A stretch of 64,000 bases of DNA from NCBI GenBank assembly GCA_022009775.1, contig CP091723.1, forward strand, positions 1,426,001-1,490,000, in the 5' to 3' direction. Positions within the stretch are counted from its first letter, which is position 1. Each line of letters begins with the position of its first letter. Below are positions 47,609 through 54,870 of this stretch, piece by piece. Below the pieces are notes generated by a model. It was not told the origin of the DNA. It ran no database searches and was given only the letters and a program-made list of their open reading frames with translations. A program made the translations under genes and the position numbers. This stretch comes from Christensenella sp. GTDB lineage: Bacteria; Bacillota; Clostridia; Christensenellales; CAG-917.

Positions 47609-47835
47609 CACGAGCCGCAACGGCGGCGAGCAAATAAGCGCCGAGCAAGACGGGTTGTACAAGTGAGCAAGAGCGTGTTGTTCTTTGCACTTGCGAACGA
47701 GTGGCATAACAAGGGGATGATACCTATTTATGCGAGTGCCGCCTGTCTTCCCCGCGAGCGACGGATAGTTTTGTAGAGAAAGCACTCTATACGAGTGGTG
47801 GAAGAAATACCGGCGCGGTCCGGAAAGATGGGGCA
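47609..47835 (+). repeat. second dispersed structured element, copy 3
   Basis: Homologous to copies at 22571 and 27430 (GCCGCAACGGCGGCGAGC, GCGCCGAGC, GAGTGGCATAAC, GATACCTATTTATGCGAGTGCC). It follows element E3 as copy 1 follows E2. The remaining 47836-48004 shows nothing recognised. Confidence 0.7.
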
Positions 47836-48004
47836 ATTCTATTTAGGGTTTTACACGCTCACCACTTGTAGAACCGTGCACTCATAAAAACTTATACACG
47901 CACTCTGCCGATTCGAGCACACTTATTAACCGACTGTGCAACTTCCTAGATATTTTACGGGATAGTAAAACACTTTTTCTATAATCAATCTCAAAGCAGT
48001 CGCA

Positions 48005-48010
48005 TATAAT
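48005..48010 (+). promoter_or_regulatory. -10 box directly before a start codon
   Basis: TATAAT ends 5 bp before the ATG at 48016, with no ribosome-binding site. The -35 region is weak, so this leaderless call is less sure than those at smpB and dnaX. Confidence 0.45.
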
Positions 48011-48015
48011 CTAGC

Positions 48016-48741
48016 ATGCGAAAAATGGCAAAGGAGAATATAATCGTCGTATGCACGATCGTGTTGTGTTTTATGCTTACTCTGGCGTTGTGCATGACGT
48101 TTTCGGGAGAAGGTTTTCTCGGTGTGTTTTATTCCAGCAAGCAGGAAGCGGAAACTATTTATGCCGTCACTTGCGGCGGATACGGTGACGTGACTTTGGC
48201 AAGGGCAAGCGCGGATATGATAAAGTCGAAAGGCGGTGCCGGCTACGTTCTTAAAGGCGACGACATAGAAATCATATATGCAGTTTACAGGTCGCAAGAC
48301 GATGCGGAGAAGGTGGTTTCGTCTCTCGGAGAAGCAGGGCTTTACGTGAAGAAAATCGAAATAGGGAAGGGTTCGTTCAAGTGGTGTAAAAACGATATGA
48401 AAGAGAGTGTTTCGGATGCGCTTAAATACTTCGATATTGCGTTTGAGTCTTTGTATAAAACCGCAAACGATTTGAACGGGGAAAGCATAACCGTTGAAGA
48501 CGCAAAAACACAAATCAAGGTTTTATACAGTCAAATCGACGATATAAAGTCACAATTCTATCAAGAGAGCGAGAGTTGTGATAAAGAACAAATCACCGAA
48601 ATCAAACTTGCGCTCGTCACGACTTTGGCGCTTCTCGACAACGTTGATTTTTCAAAAAACAGGGCGTTTGTCACGTCGTCGTTGCGCTATCAACTCGTGC
48701 AGTTGACGTATTGCAGGAAGGCACTTATGAGCAATATATGA
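48016..48741 (+). CDS. membrane-anchored protein with SPOR-like domain
   Basis: A 241-residue protein with one N-terminal membrane segment (about residues 9-30) and an extracytoplasmic part. Residues 47-115 have the beta-alpha-beta pattern of SPOR domains (YAVTCGGYGDVTLARASADM then YAVYRSQDDAEKVVSSL), which bind denuded peptidoglycan in other proteins. A helical region follows (residues 140-235). Assignment to SPOR is by pattern only. dnaX follows after 140 bp with its own promoter. Confidence 0.6.
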   Translation: MRKMAKENIIVVCTIVLCFMLTLALCMTFSGEGFLGVFYSSKQEAETIYAVTCGGYGDVTLARASADMIKSKGGAGYVLKGDDIEIIYAVYRSQDDAEKVVSSLGEAGLYVKKIEIGKGSFKWCKNDMKESVSDALKYFDIAFESLYKTANDLNGESITVEDAKTQIKVLYSQIDDIKSQFYQESESCDKEQITEIKLALVTTLALLDNVDFSKNRAFVTSSLRYQLVQLTYCRKALMSNI

Positions 48742-48845
48742 CGCCGATTTTACGATAGATTTTCGTCGCTTCCGAACGTTTGAAATTCGCCGTTTCGGGA
48801 GTGATTTTGCATTTTTCAAAACCGAAAACAAATTTGTCATAGGTC

Positions 48846-48874
48846 TTGCCATATCGGCGTATTTAGTTTATAAT
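48846..48874 (+). promoter_or_regulatory. SigA promoter 7 bp from the dnaX start (leaderless)
   Basis: TTGCCA, 17-bp spacer, TATAAT at 48869-48874; ATG at 48882; no Shine-Dalgarno sequence between. Confidence 0.75.
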
Positions 48875-48881
48875 ACAAAAT

Positions 48882-50378
48882 ATGGCATATACTTCTTTAT
48901 ATCGCAAATATCGTCCCGACACCTTTGACAAAGTCATCGGACAGGACCATATCGTGCGCACTCTGAAAAATCAAATCGCAACCGACAGCGTCGGACATGC
49001 GTACATTTTCACGGGAACGCGCGGAACGGGCAAGACGTCCGTCGCAAAGATTTTTGCACGGGCGGTGAACTGTCTCACTCCGCTTCCGGACGGTTCGCCG
49101 TGCGGAAAATGCGCTCATTGTGTAGAACTTGCGTCTCCGTCAAACTTCGATATTCTTGAAATCGACGCGGCGTCCAACAACTCGGTTGACCAAATCAGAG
49201 AATTGACGGACAAAATCAATTTTCCGCCGACGATAGGCAGATACAAAGTCTACATCGTCGACGAAGTCCACATGCTCTCGAAGGCGGCGTTCAACGCTCT
49301 TCTCAAAACGCTTGAAGAGCCGCCGTCGCATGCGATTTTCATTCTCGCAACAACCGAAATTCATCAAATCCCCGCAACGATATTGTCTCGTTGTCTGCGT
49401 TTCGATTTCAGACTTGTGCCAAGTGCGGTCATCGCAAAACGCATACGCTTCATATTTGACGATATCGGCGTGAAGTACGAAAACGAAGCGGTTGATTTGA
49501 TTGCGCAGGCAGGAGCAGGAAGCGTCAGAGACGCATTGTCGGTTGCCGATATGTGCGTGAGTTATTGCGCAGGCGACGTGACCTACGACGGCGTGCTTGA
49601 AGTTCTCGGCGCGGCAGACCCGAAGAAATTGCAAAAACTTGCCACTGCGATTGCGGACGGCAACGTAGACGAAGCACTTCGCGACGTTGCGGAATTTTGC
49701 GATTTGGGCAAGAGTGTTCCCATTCTTGCGCAAGACCTTGCAACGCTTTTCAGAAACGTGTTGTATATAAAGAATTGTTCGTCGGCAAAGACACTCCTTG
49801 CGCTTCCCGAAAGCATATACGTCGCACTCAAAGCAATGGCGGATAAATACACCACCGAAAAGTGCATGAGCATAATGAAGATTATGTCCAAACTCGAAGG
49901 TGAGTTCAGATACAGCGCACAGCATCGTATATTGTTTGAATCTGCGGTCGTGTTGGCGGCAAGCGGCGGAGACTCCGACGCTAAAGTGGAAGAGTTGCAA
50001 CTTCGGGTTGCGAAACTCGAAAAGATAATAGCGGGGCTCAGAAAATCGGGTTTTGAGTCGGCACCTGTCAAAACGGATGCGAGACAGGTGTGGCTCAGGG
50101 TAGCATCCGAATTGAGACAAAGCGGCTTCCAACTCATTGCGTTATCCACGCAAGACGCCGAACTTGAAATGAACGACGATACGTTCTTCGTGAAAGTTGC
50201 AGATGCGGCCACGCTCGGCTTTTTGGAAGACAAAAACAACAGAGACGCAATCAACAGGGCGTTTCAGAGCGTCGATACGACGCACAAACTCGTTATCGAA
50301 GCGGTGCACCGTCTCGACGAAGACAAGGCTTTGCCTTACGTCAAAGAGATGTTCGGCGCAATGCTCGAAATAAAATAA
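48882..50378 (+). CDS. dnaX: DNA polymerase III subunit gamma/tau
   Basis: Clamp-loader ATPase, 498 residues. Walker A is FTGTRGTGKTSVAKIFARAV; the zinc site is CGKCAHC with an upstream Cys; Walker B YIVDEVHMLSKAAFNALLK; sensor ATTEIHQIPATILSRC. The C-terminal region (residues 370-498) is short compared with tau of E. coli. No A-AAA-AAG slip site was seen, so a gamma form made by frameshift is not predicted. It heads dnaX-ybaB-recR. Confidence 0.95.
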   Translation: MAYTSLYRKYRPDTFDKVIGQDHIVRTLKNQIATDSVGHAYIFTGTRGTGKTSVAKIFARAVNCLTPLPDGSPCGKCAHCVELASPSNFDILEIDAASNNSVDQIRELTDKINFPPTIGRYKVYIVDEVHMLSKAAFNALLKTLEEPPSHAIFILATTEIHQIPATILSRCLRFDFRLVPSAVIAKRIRFIFDDIGVKYENEAVDLIAQAGAGSVRDALSVADMCVSYCAGDVTYDGVLEVLGAADPKKLQKLATAIADGNVDEALRDVAEFCDLGKSVPILAQDLATLFRNVLYIKNCSSAKTLLALPESIYVALKAMADKYTTEKCMSIMKIMSKLEGEFRYSAQHRILFESAVVLAASGGDSDAKVEELQLRVAKLEKIIAGLRKSGFESAPVKTDARQVWLRVASELRQSGFQLIALSTQDAELEMNDDTFFVKVADAATLGFLEDKNNRDAINRAFQSVDTTHKLVIEAVHRLDEDKALPYVKEMFGAMLEIK

Positions 50379-50409
50379 AGCGAAAATTCACAATATAGGA
50401 GACAAAATT

Positions 50410-50733
50410 ATGGCATACGGCGGTTTTGGCGGCGGAAATATGCAACAACTCATGAAACAAGCGCAAGCAATGCAACGCAAATTGCAAGAAGCGCAACAAG
50501 AACTCGCAGACAGCGAAGTCACCGGCAGTGCGGCAGGCGGAATGGTTGAAGTGACAATCACCGGAGACAAAACACCCGTTTCCGTTAGCATCAAACCCGA
50601 AGCGGTTGACCCCGACGACGTCGAAATGCTCGAAGATATGGTTCTTGCGGCTCTCAACGACGCGATGAAACAAGCCGACGATCTTTCCAAAGAACTTCTC
50701 GGCCCGATGGGCAACGCAGGCGGATTGTTTTAA
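50410..50733 (+). CDS. ybaB: nucleoid-associated protein YbaB/EbfC
   Basis: A 107-residue DNA-binding protein in its usual place between dnaX and recR. Start after TAGGAG; core MKQAQAMQRKLQEAQQELAD and MLEDMVLAALNDAMKQADDLS; Gly-rich ends. Confidence 0.94.
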   Translation: MAYGGFGGGNMQQLMKQAQAMQRKLQEAQQELADSEVTGSAAGGMVEVTITGDKTPVSVSIKPEAVDPDDVEMLEDMVLAALNDAMKQADDLSKELLGPMGNAGGLF

Positions 50734-50865
50734 GCCTTGCATCCGTACATAACGGCTCGAAATCACGAAACGACTCGGTGATGCTCACAACGAGTGCTTG
50801 GCGGGTTGCGTTTTAGGCTCCGTCCGTCTGTAAATGAGGTTTGAGCGGAGTTTTAATACCGATTT

Positions 50866-51450
50866 ATGAAATATATAGAACCACTAGCAAAACTTATTGC
50901 GCAACTTTCAAAACTGCCGTCTGTCGGAGAGAAGACGGCGGCTCGTTATGCGTACGCTATTCTCAACTCTCCCGAAGAAGAAGTCAACGAACTTATAGAC
51001 GCAATAAGAGAAGTCAAGCAAAACGTGCATTTTTGCAAAATTTGCGGCAACTACACCGAAAACGAAGTTTGCGACATTTGCGCAACGCGAAAACCAACCA
51101 CGATTTGCGTTGTAAAAGAGCCAAAAGACATAATCGCTCTTGAAAAAGTCAAGGACTTCAAAGGCGTATATCACGTTCTCGGCGGAGTGATTTCTCCAAT
51201 GGAACATATCGGACCGAACGATATTCGCATCAAAGAACTTCTTGCTCGTCTCGACGGCGTCGAAGAAGTGATTCTTGCCACCAACCCCGACGTTGAAGGC
51301 GAAGCCACCGCAATGTACATCGCGCGTCTCATCAAGCCCATGGGCATCAAAGTCACCCGCATTGCACGCGGACTTCCCGAAGGCAGTGTGATCGAGTATG
51401 CGGATGAGAGTACGTTGTCGCGCGCACTGTCTTCCCGCATCGAGTTATAA
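50866..51450 (+). CDS. recR: recombination mediator RecR
   Basis: Works with RecO in RecA loading. It is 194 residues: helix-hairpin-helix LSKLPSVGEKTAARYAYAIL, zinc finger CKICGNYTENEVCDIC, and TOPRIM domain (VVKEPKDIIALEKV, ATNPDVEGEATAMYIARLI). No obvious Shine-Dalgarno within 10 bp of 50866; the 130 bp before it hold a possible GC-rich stem but nothing definite. The stop codon lies in the outer arm of element E4. Confidence 0.95.
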   Translation: MKYIEPLAKLIAQLSKLPSVGEKTAARYAYAILNSPEEEVNELIDAIREVKQNVHFCKICGNYTENEVCDICATRKPTTICVVKEPKDIIALEKVKDFKGVYHVLGGVISPMEHIGPNDIRIKELLARLDGVEEVILATNPDVEGEATAMYIARLIKPMGIKVTRIARGLPEGSVIEYADESTLSRALSSRIEL

Positions 51451-51573
51451 GCGCACTATTTAGCGAACAACTTCGTCAGAGCCACGCTCCCGTCAACTCA
51501 TGTACTATGTGTACACTAGGGTTGCCGTTAGCGTGGCTCTTCTTTGTTCTTCATCTAAATATTGCGCTTATAA
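51445..51573 (+). repeat. nested-hairpin element E4 (first dispersed family)
   Basis: A perfect 10-bp outer stem (TTATAAGCGC with GCGCTTATAA) starts inside the end of recR; TATTTAG pairs with CTAAATA; inner stem AGAGCCACGCT with AGCGTGGCTCT; then CAAC/GTTG and TGTAC/GTACA. Same loop and tail words as E1 and E3. Confidence 0.85.
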
Positions 51574-51584
51574 TAGTTTGGAAT

Positions 51585-51697
51585 GTCGGCAAATAACTGC
51601 GTCAGGCACGGCTTGCCTCAAAATCACGTACGCTTATGTACGTTTGGTTTTGTTTCAAGCCGTGCCTTTCTTTGTTCTTTATCCGAATACTGCCGTT
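51585..51697 (+). repeat. nested-hairpin element E5 (first dispersed family, second subtype)
   Basis: In tandem after E4. CGGCA pairs with TGCCG (outer), AGGCACGGCTTG with CAAGCCGTGCCT (inner), CAAAA with TTTTG where the first subtype has CAAC/GTTG, and CGTAC with GTACG. Tail TTTCTTTGTTCTT. Confidence 0.8.
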
Positions 51698-51899
51698 TAA
51701 GAGATAAGTTTTGGTTTTTCAAATTTTTCCATATTGTCATGTTGTCAATGCAAAGCGGAGCAACTTGCTTGCAAGGGTTGCGTAGCGTATGTATTCACGT
51801 AGCAACGCCTTTGAAAAAGGCAAAACCGCAGGTTTCTATGCGCAAGCATAGCAGTTGCGAGTAGCCTGTCGAAACATCCAGCCGTAAGGCGCACATTTT

Positions 51900-51976
51900 G
51901 CGGTTAGCAGAACAAAAGCCTAATGCGGCTCTCGGCGTTGCTTGGTTTCAAGCGATGCCGTTGCCGCGATGACGGC
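51900..51976 (+). repeat. direct repeat, copy 1 (77 bp, hairpin-forming)
   Basis: Nearly identical to 52088-52164 (two C/T differences). Contains a 12-bp hairpin CGGCGTTGCTTG / CAAGCGATGCCG with a GTTT loop. The right partner of its outer arm AGAACAAAAGCC is lost in this copy. Confidence 0.8.
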
Positions 51977-51981
51977 ATCTA

Positions 51982-52003
51982 AATCGGGTGTGGGTGTCCC
52001 ACC
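51982..52003 (-). repeat. reverse copy of the 29253-29274 hairpin segment
   Basis: Exact 22-nt match in opposite orientation, inserted between the two 77-bp direct repeats. The remaining 51700-51899 and 52004-52087 show small stems (for instance GTTGC/GCAAC near 51777) but no gene. Confidence 0.6.
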
Positions 52004-52087
52004 TGATCTAAACACCAAGCCGACAATCTTGCGAAACTGTGGCAGGAGTTTTTGTTCGCGCGAGAACTGATAGCAAAGATTTTCGGC

Positions 52088-52173
52088 GCGGTTAGCAGAA
52101 CAAAAGCCTAATGCGGCTCTCGGCGTTGCTTGGTTTCAAGCGATGCTGTTGTCGCGATGACGGCTTTTGTTCT
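52088..52173 (+). repeat. direct repeat, copy 2, with complete outer stem
   Basis: Here AGAACAAAAGCC (52097-52108) pairs perfectly with GGCTTTTGTTCT (52162-52173), enclosing the same inner hairpin. One of the two differences from copy 1 turns a G-C pair into G-U, so pairing is kept. Confidence 0.8.
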
Positions 52174-52259
52174 ATTGACAGTTGATAGAAAATTATCTAT
52201 AATAAAAACATAAAGTGTCGGTATGACACGAAAATATCTCAAATGGAGAGAGTTTTATA

Positions 52260-53010
52260 ATGAAAATCACGTGTAGTAAATGCGCGGCGGATTTCGAGAC
52301 CGAGAAAACAAGCGGCACGATATATTGTCCTTATTGCGGCTCAGAGCAAACGATATCCGCGCCATCCGTTCAAAATGACGACGAGTTTTTCTCCGACGAG
52401 CATTTGAACGGAACTTATCAGCCTGTTCAACCTACGTACCAGCCTGTTCAACCGACCTATCATGCGTCATTTGAAAGCGATGCGAAAGCAAACAAGGCAG
52501 TGAAGAACGTTTTTGCGTTTGCGATTTTGCTGTTGGTCATCGGTTTGTTGAGATTTTTCACAGGTTTTTCTCAACATTGGCGAATTGGGAGAACTTAACG
52601 AAGGTTTAGGCAGTGTTGCAAATCAAGTCGCGTACAAGGCGTTGAAGGCGTATGTTTCGCTTTCTTATACGGAAATCGTTATGCACGTTGCGATAGTCGC
52701 CTGCGCTTCGGCAATCGTTGCGTTGACTGCGAAAGTCAGAAATGCTAAATTTCCTATTGCAGACGAAAGCATTTTTGAAAGTTACAAAAAAGCGTTCATT
52801 GCTTCTTGTGTGATGCTTGGCGTGCTCGTCGTTTATACGATAGTCGAAATTTGCGGCTTGTCGGTTTTGATTCAACTTCAAGGTTTGTACGGTGAAGACG
52901 TGTTTTCAGCAGCAACGTGGGCAGGAAGTTTCGTATGGACGTTGCTCCTTCTCGCAAGCGGAGTCGTGTGCTTGATAAGTTCGCTCAAATTGTCAAAAAA
53001 ACAAAATTGA
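52260..53010 (+). CDS. zinc-ribbon membrane protein, frameshifted
   Basis: The N-terminal zinc ribbon is CSKCAADF...CPYCGSE, then an acidic linker with two QPVQPTY repeats, then about four membrane helices. The start at 52260 follows GGAGAG. An extra T in T5 52565-52569 splits it; removal joins RFFTGF to LNIGELGELNEG. Corrected length is about 249 residues. The combination resembles DUF-type zinc-ribbon membrane proteins of Clostridia with no known role. Confidence 0.7.
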
Positions 53011-53060
53011 CCTAAACAGATGTCGTAAAAATCATTGTTTAAGTTATTATAAGAATTGAA

Positions 53061-53092
53061 AAAACGCCGTTTGAAAACGGCGTTTTTTTGTT
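53061..53092. terminator. bidirectional Rho-independent terminator
   Basis: AAAACGCCGTTT pairs with AAACGGCGTTTT around a GAA loop, with A and T tracts on both sides; it can serve the zinc-ribbon gene (plus) and galT (minus). Confidence 0.88.
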
Positions 53093-53145
53093 GTGATTTT
53101 CGTTGTTGATTGTGTTGTTGTTTTTCGTTTTTGTAAACGCACAGA

Positions 53146-54696
53146 TTAGCCAAGCACGCTTGCGATGAATCTATCAAACGCTTCCTGACCTTTCTCGTCG
53201 TTCTTGAAGACTGCGGTCGTGTCGAGAATTTGTTCGCATGCGTTGTTGATATAATCGGTGATGACACCGGACGCTTTTCCTTCCGACATATTCGTGCCGT
53301 TGTCAACGACAAGTTGCGTTATCATGCCGAGATGCTTGTGAAGCGGATGATTTTCTTCGGCGATTGCTTTGAAGTCGAGTTCGCTTTTGCCCGTGAGCAA
53401 GTCGCGTATCATTTCACATTCTTTTGCGAGTCTGCCGGGGAGAATAAACAATCCCATAACTTCGATTATGCCGATAGATTCCTGCTTGATGTTGTGAAGT
53501 TCTTGTGCGGGGTGGAAGATGCCGAACGGGTGTTGTTCGTCCGTGCGATTGTTGCGCAGAATAAGATTGAATTGATATTCGCCGTCCGAGTTTATCGAAG
53601 CAATCGGCGTGATTGCGTTGTGCTGAACGATTTCGCCGTCTTTTTGCGTTGCGCAAAGAACGTTTACGCTCTCGTCCGAGTACGTATCCCATGCGCGACG
53701 GAATCTGTTTGCCACTTCGAGCGCGTGTTCGCGGTTTTTGCTTTCGATTCTCACGATTGAGTTGTACCAGTCAACGACGGATACGTTTACGTCGCAGAAA
53801 TCGTCCACTCTGAAATATCTGCGAGCGGGGCGAGAGAACACGGGAAGCACTTTTTTGCCGCCTTGATAGTGATCGTGCGCAAGGATAGATCCACCCACGA
53901 TAGGCAATGCCGCGTTTGAACCGATAAAATAGTGGGGGAACAAATCGACAAAGTCGAGCATGCGCTTAAGCGTCGCGTCGCTCACGCACATCGGGCGATG
54001 TTCTCTGCAAACAGCAATGATGTGCTGCTCGAAATAACTGTACGGAGAGAATTGCATAAACCAACTTTCGTTGTCAAGTTCAAAAGGTATCGTGCGAATG
54101 GTTTGTCTTGCCGCCATAGCCGCGTTGCCGGCAAAGCCGAGATTCTCGGCGCAGAGCGCGCATTTTGGATAGCCGGTTTTGGCTTCTTTTGCAAGGCGCA
54201 CTTGTTCGGGCGTTTTTTCGGGCTTTGAAAGGTTGATTGTAACGATTATATCACCGCGCGGCGCGTCGTGTTTCCATATAATGTTTTTGTCAAAATCTTT
54301 TTGACGCAAATAAAGGCTGTCGATGCCGAGACGGTGCAGATAGTCGCACGCCTTGTCCACACCTTCGTAACTTGCGATGTCGTCAAACGTTTCGATGACT
54401 TTGCTCGGTGCCGGCATGCAGTATCCGATGAGTTTCGTCTCAAAAAGCAATCTTTCGTTTTCTTCGATGAGTTTTTTTCTCACTGCGTATGCGGAAAGCG
54501 ATTCGACCACGTCGTAAATATCTCCGACAATTATATCCGGGTATTCGCCGGGTTGCTGAATTTTAAGAGCGTCGAGAAGTTGGTTCTGAGCGTAAAAATA
54601 ATCCGCTTCGTCAAGGAATAAATGCTCGGTTGCGTATTTGAGCAGTTTTGCCACGTTTTGCTTTGCTAGTTCGTCATAAGAAATTCTCGGTGACAT
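53146..54696 (-). CDS. galT: UDP-glucose--hexose-1-phosphate uridylyltransferase (class 2 GalT)
   Basis: Leloir pathway enzyme exchanging UMP between UDP-glucose and galactose-1-phosphate. It is 516 residues, the Firmicutes class-2 form. The catalytic histidine motif is ILAHDHYQGG; YPKCALCAENLGF holds cysteines, and AITPIASINSDGEYQFNLIL is typical. The start at 54696 is used because GGGAG precedes it. Divergent from galK with facing promoters. galE was not seen. Confidence 0.93.
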   Translation of the reverse strand: MSPRISYDELAKQNVAKLLKYATEHLFLDEADYFYAQNQLLDALKIQQPGEYPDIIVGDIYDVVESLSAYAVRKKLIEENERLLFETKLIGYCMPAPSKVIETFDDIASYEGVDKACDYLHRLGIDSLYLRQKDFDKNIIWKHDAPRGDIIVTINLSKPEKTPEQVRLAKEAKTGYPKCALCAENLGFAGNAAMAARQTIRTIPFELDNESWFMQFSPYSYFEQHIIAVCREHRPMCVSDATLKRMLDFVDLFPHYFIGSNAALPIVGGSILAHDHYQGGKKVLPVFSRPARRYFRVDDFCDVNVSVVDWYNSIVRIESKNREHALEVANRFRRAWDTYSDESVNVLCATQKDGEIVQHNAITPIASINSDGEYQFNLILRNNRTDEQHPFGIFHPAQELHNIKQESIGIIEVMGLFILPGRLAKECEMIRDLLTGKSELDFKAIAEENHPLHKHLGMITQLVVDNGTNMSEGKASGVITDYINNACEQILDTTAVFKNDEKGQEAFDRFIASVLG

Positions 54697-54736
54697 ATAA
54701 CATCTCCCAAATGGATAAAAATTTTTACTGAAAAAT

Positions 54737-54765
54737 ATTGTAACACGCTTCTTTTTGCAATGCAA
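54737..54765 (-). promoter_or_regulatory. SigA promoter of galT
   Basis: On the minus strand TTGCAT, 17-bp spacer, TACAAT. Confidence 0.78.
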
Positions 54766-54804
54766 GTTTTTAGTTTGCATTTACTTTGGGAACTTGCAAA
54801 TGTC

Positions 54805-54833
54805 TTGCAAAAGTCGTATTGGTGTGATACAAT
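54805..54833 (+). promoter_or_regulatory. SigA promoter of galK
   Basis: TTGCAA, 17-bp spacer, TACAAT, about 37 bp before the galK start. Confidence 0.78.
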
Positions 54834-54851
54834 ATAGCATAATTATGCTAT
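54834..54851. promoter_or_regulatory. palindromic operator candidate at the galK transcription start
   Basis: A perfect 18-bp palindrome, ATAGCATAATTATGCTAT, begins directly after the -10 box and covers the expected transcription start. The placement suits a repressor. No regulator gene is adjacent. Confidence 0.6.
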
Positions 54852-54870
54852 GTAGGAGCAGAAACTGATT

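Noticed and set aside
47609..47880. SRP RNA gene near dnaX, suggested by GGTCCGGAAAGATGGGG
   Set aside because: The rest of the SRP core (GGTCAGG...GGAAGGAAGCAGC and Alu domain) is missing, and the segment is part of the second repeat family.
48882..50378. Programmed frameshift in dnaX producing gamma
   Set aside because: No slippery A-run or downstream stem at the expected place; the frame is continuous.
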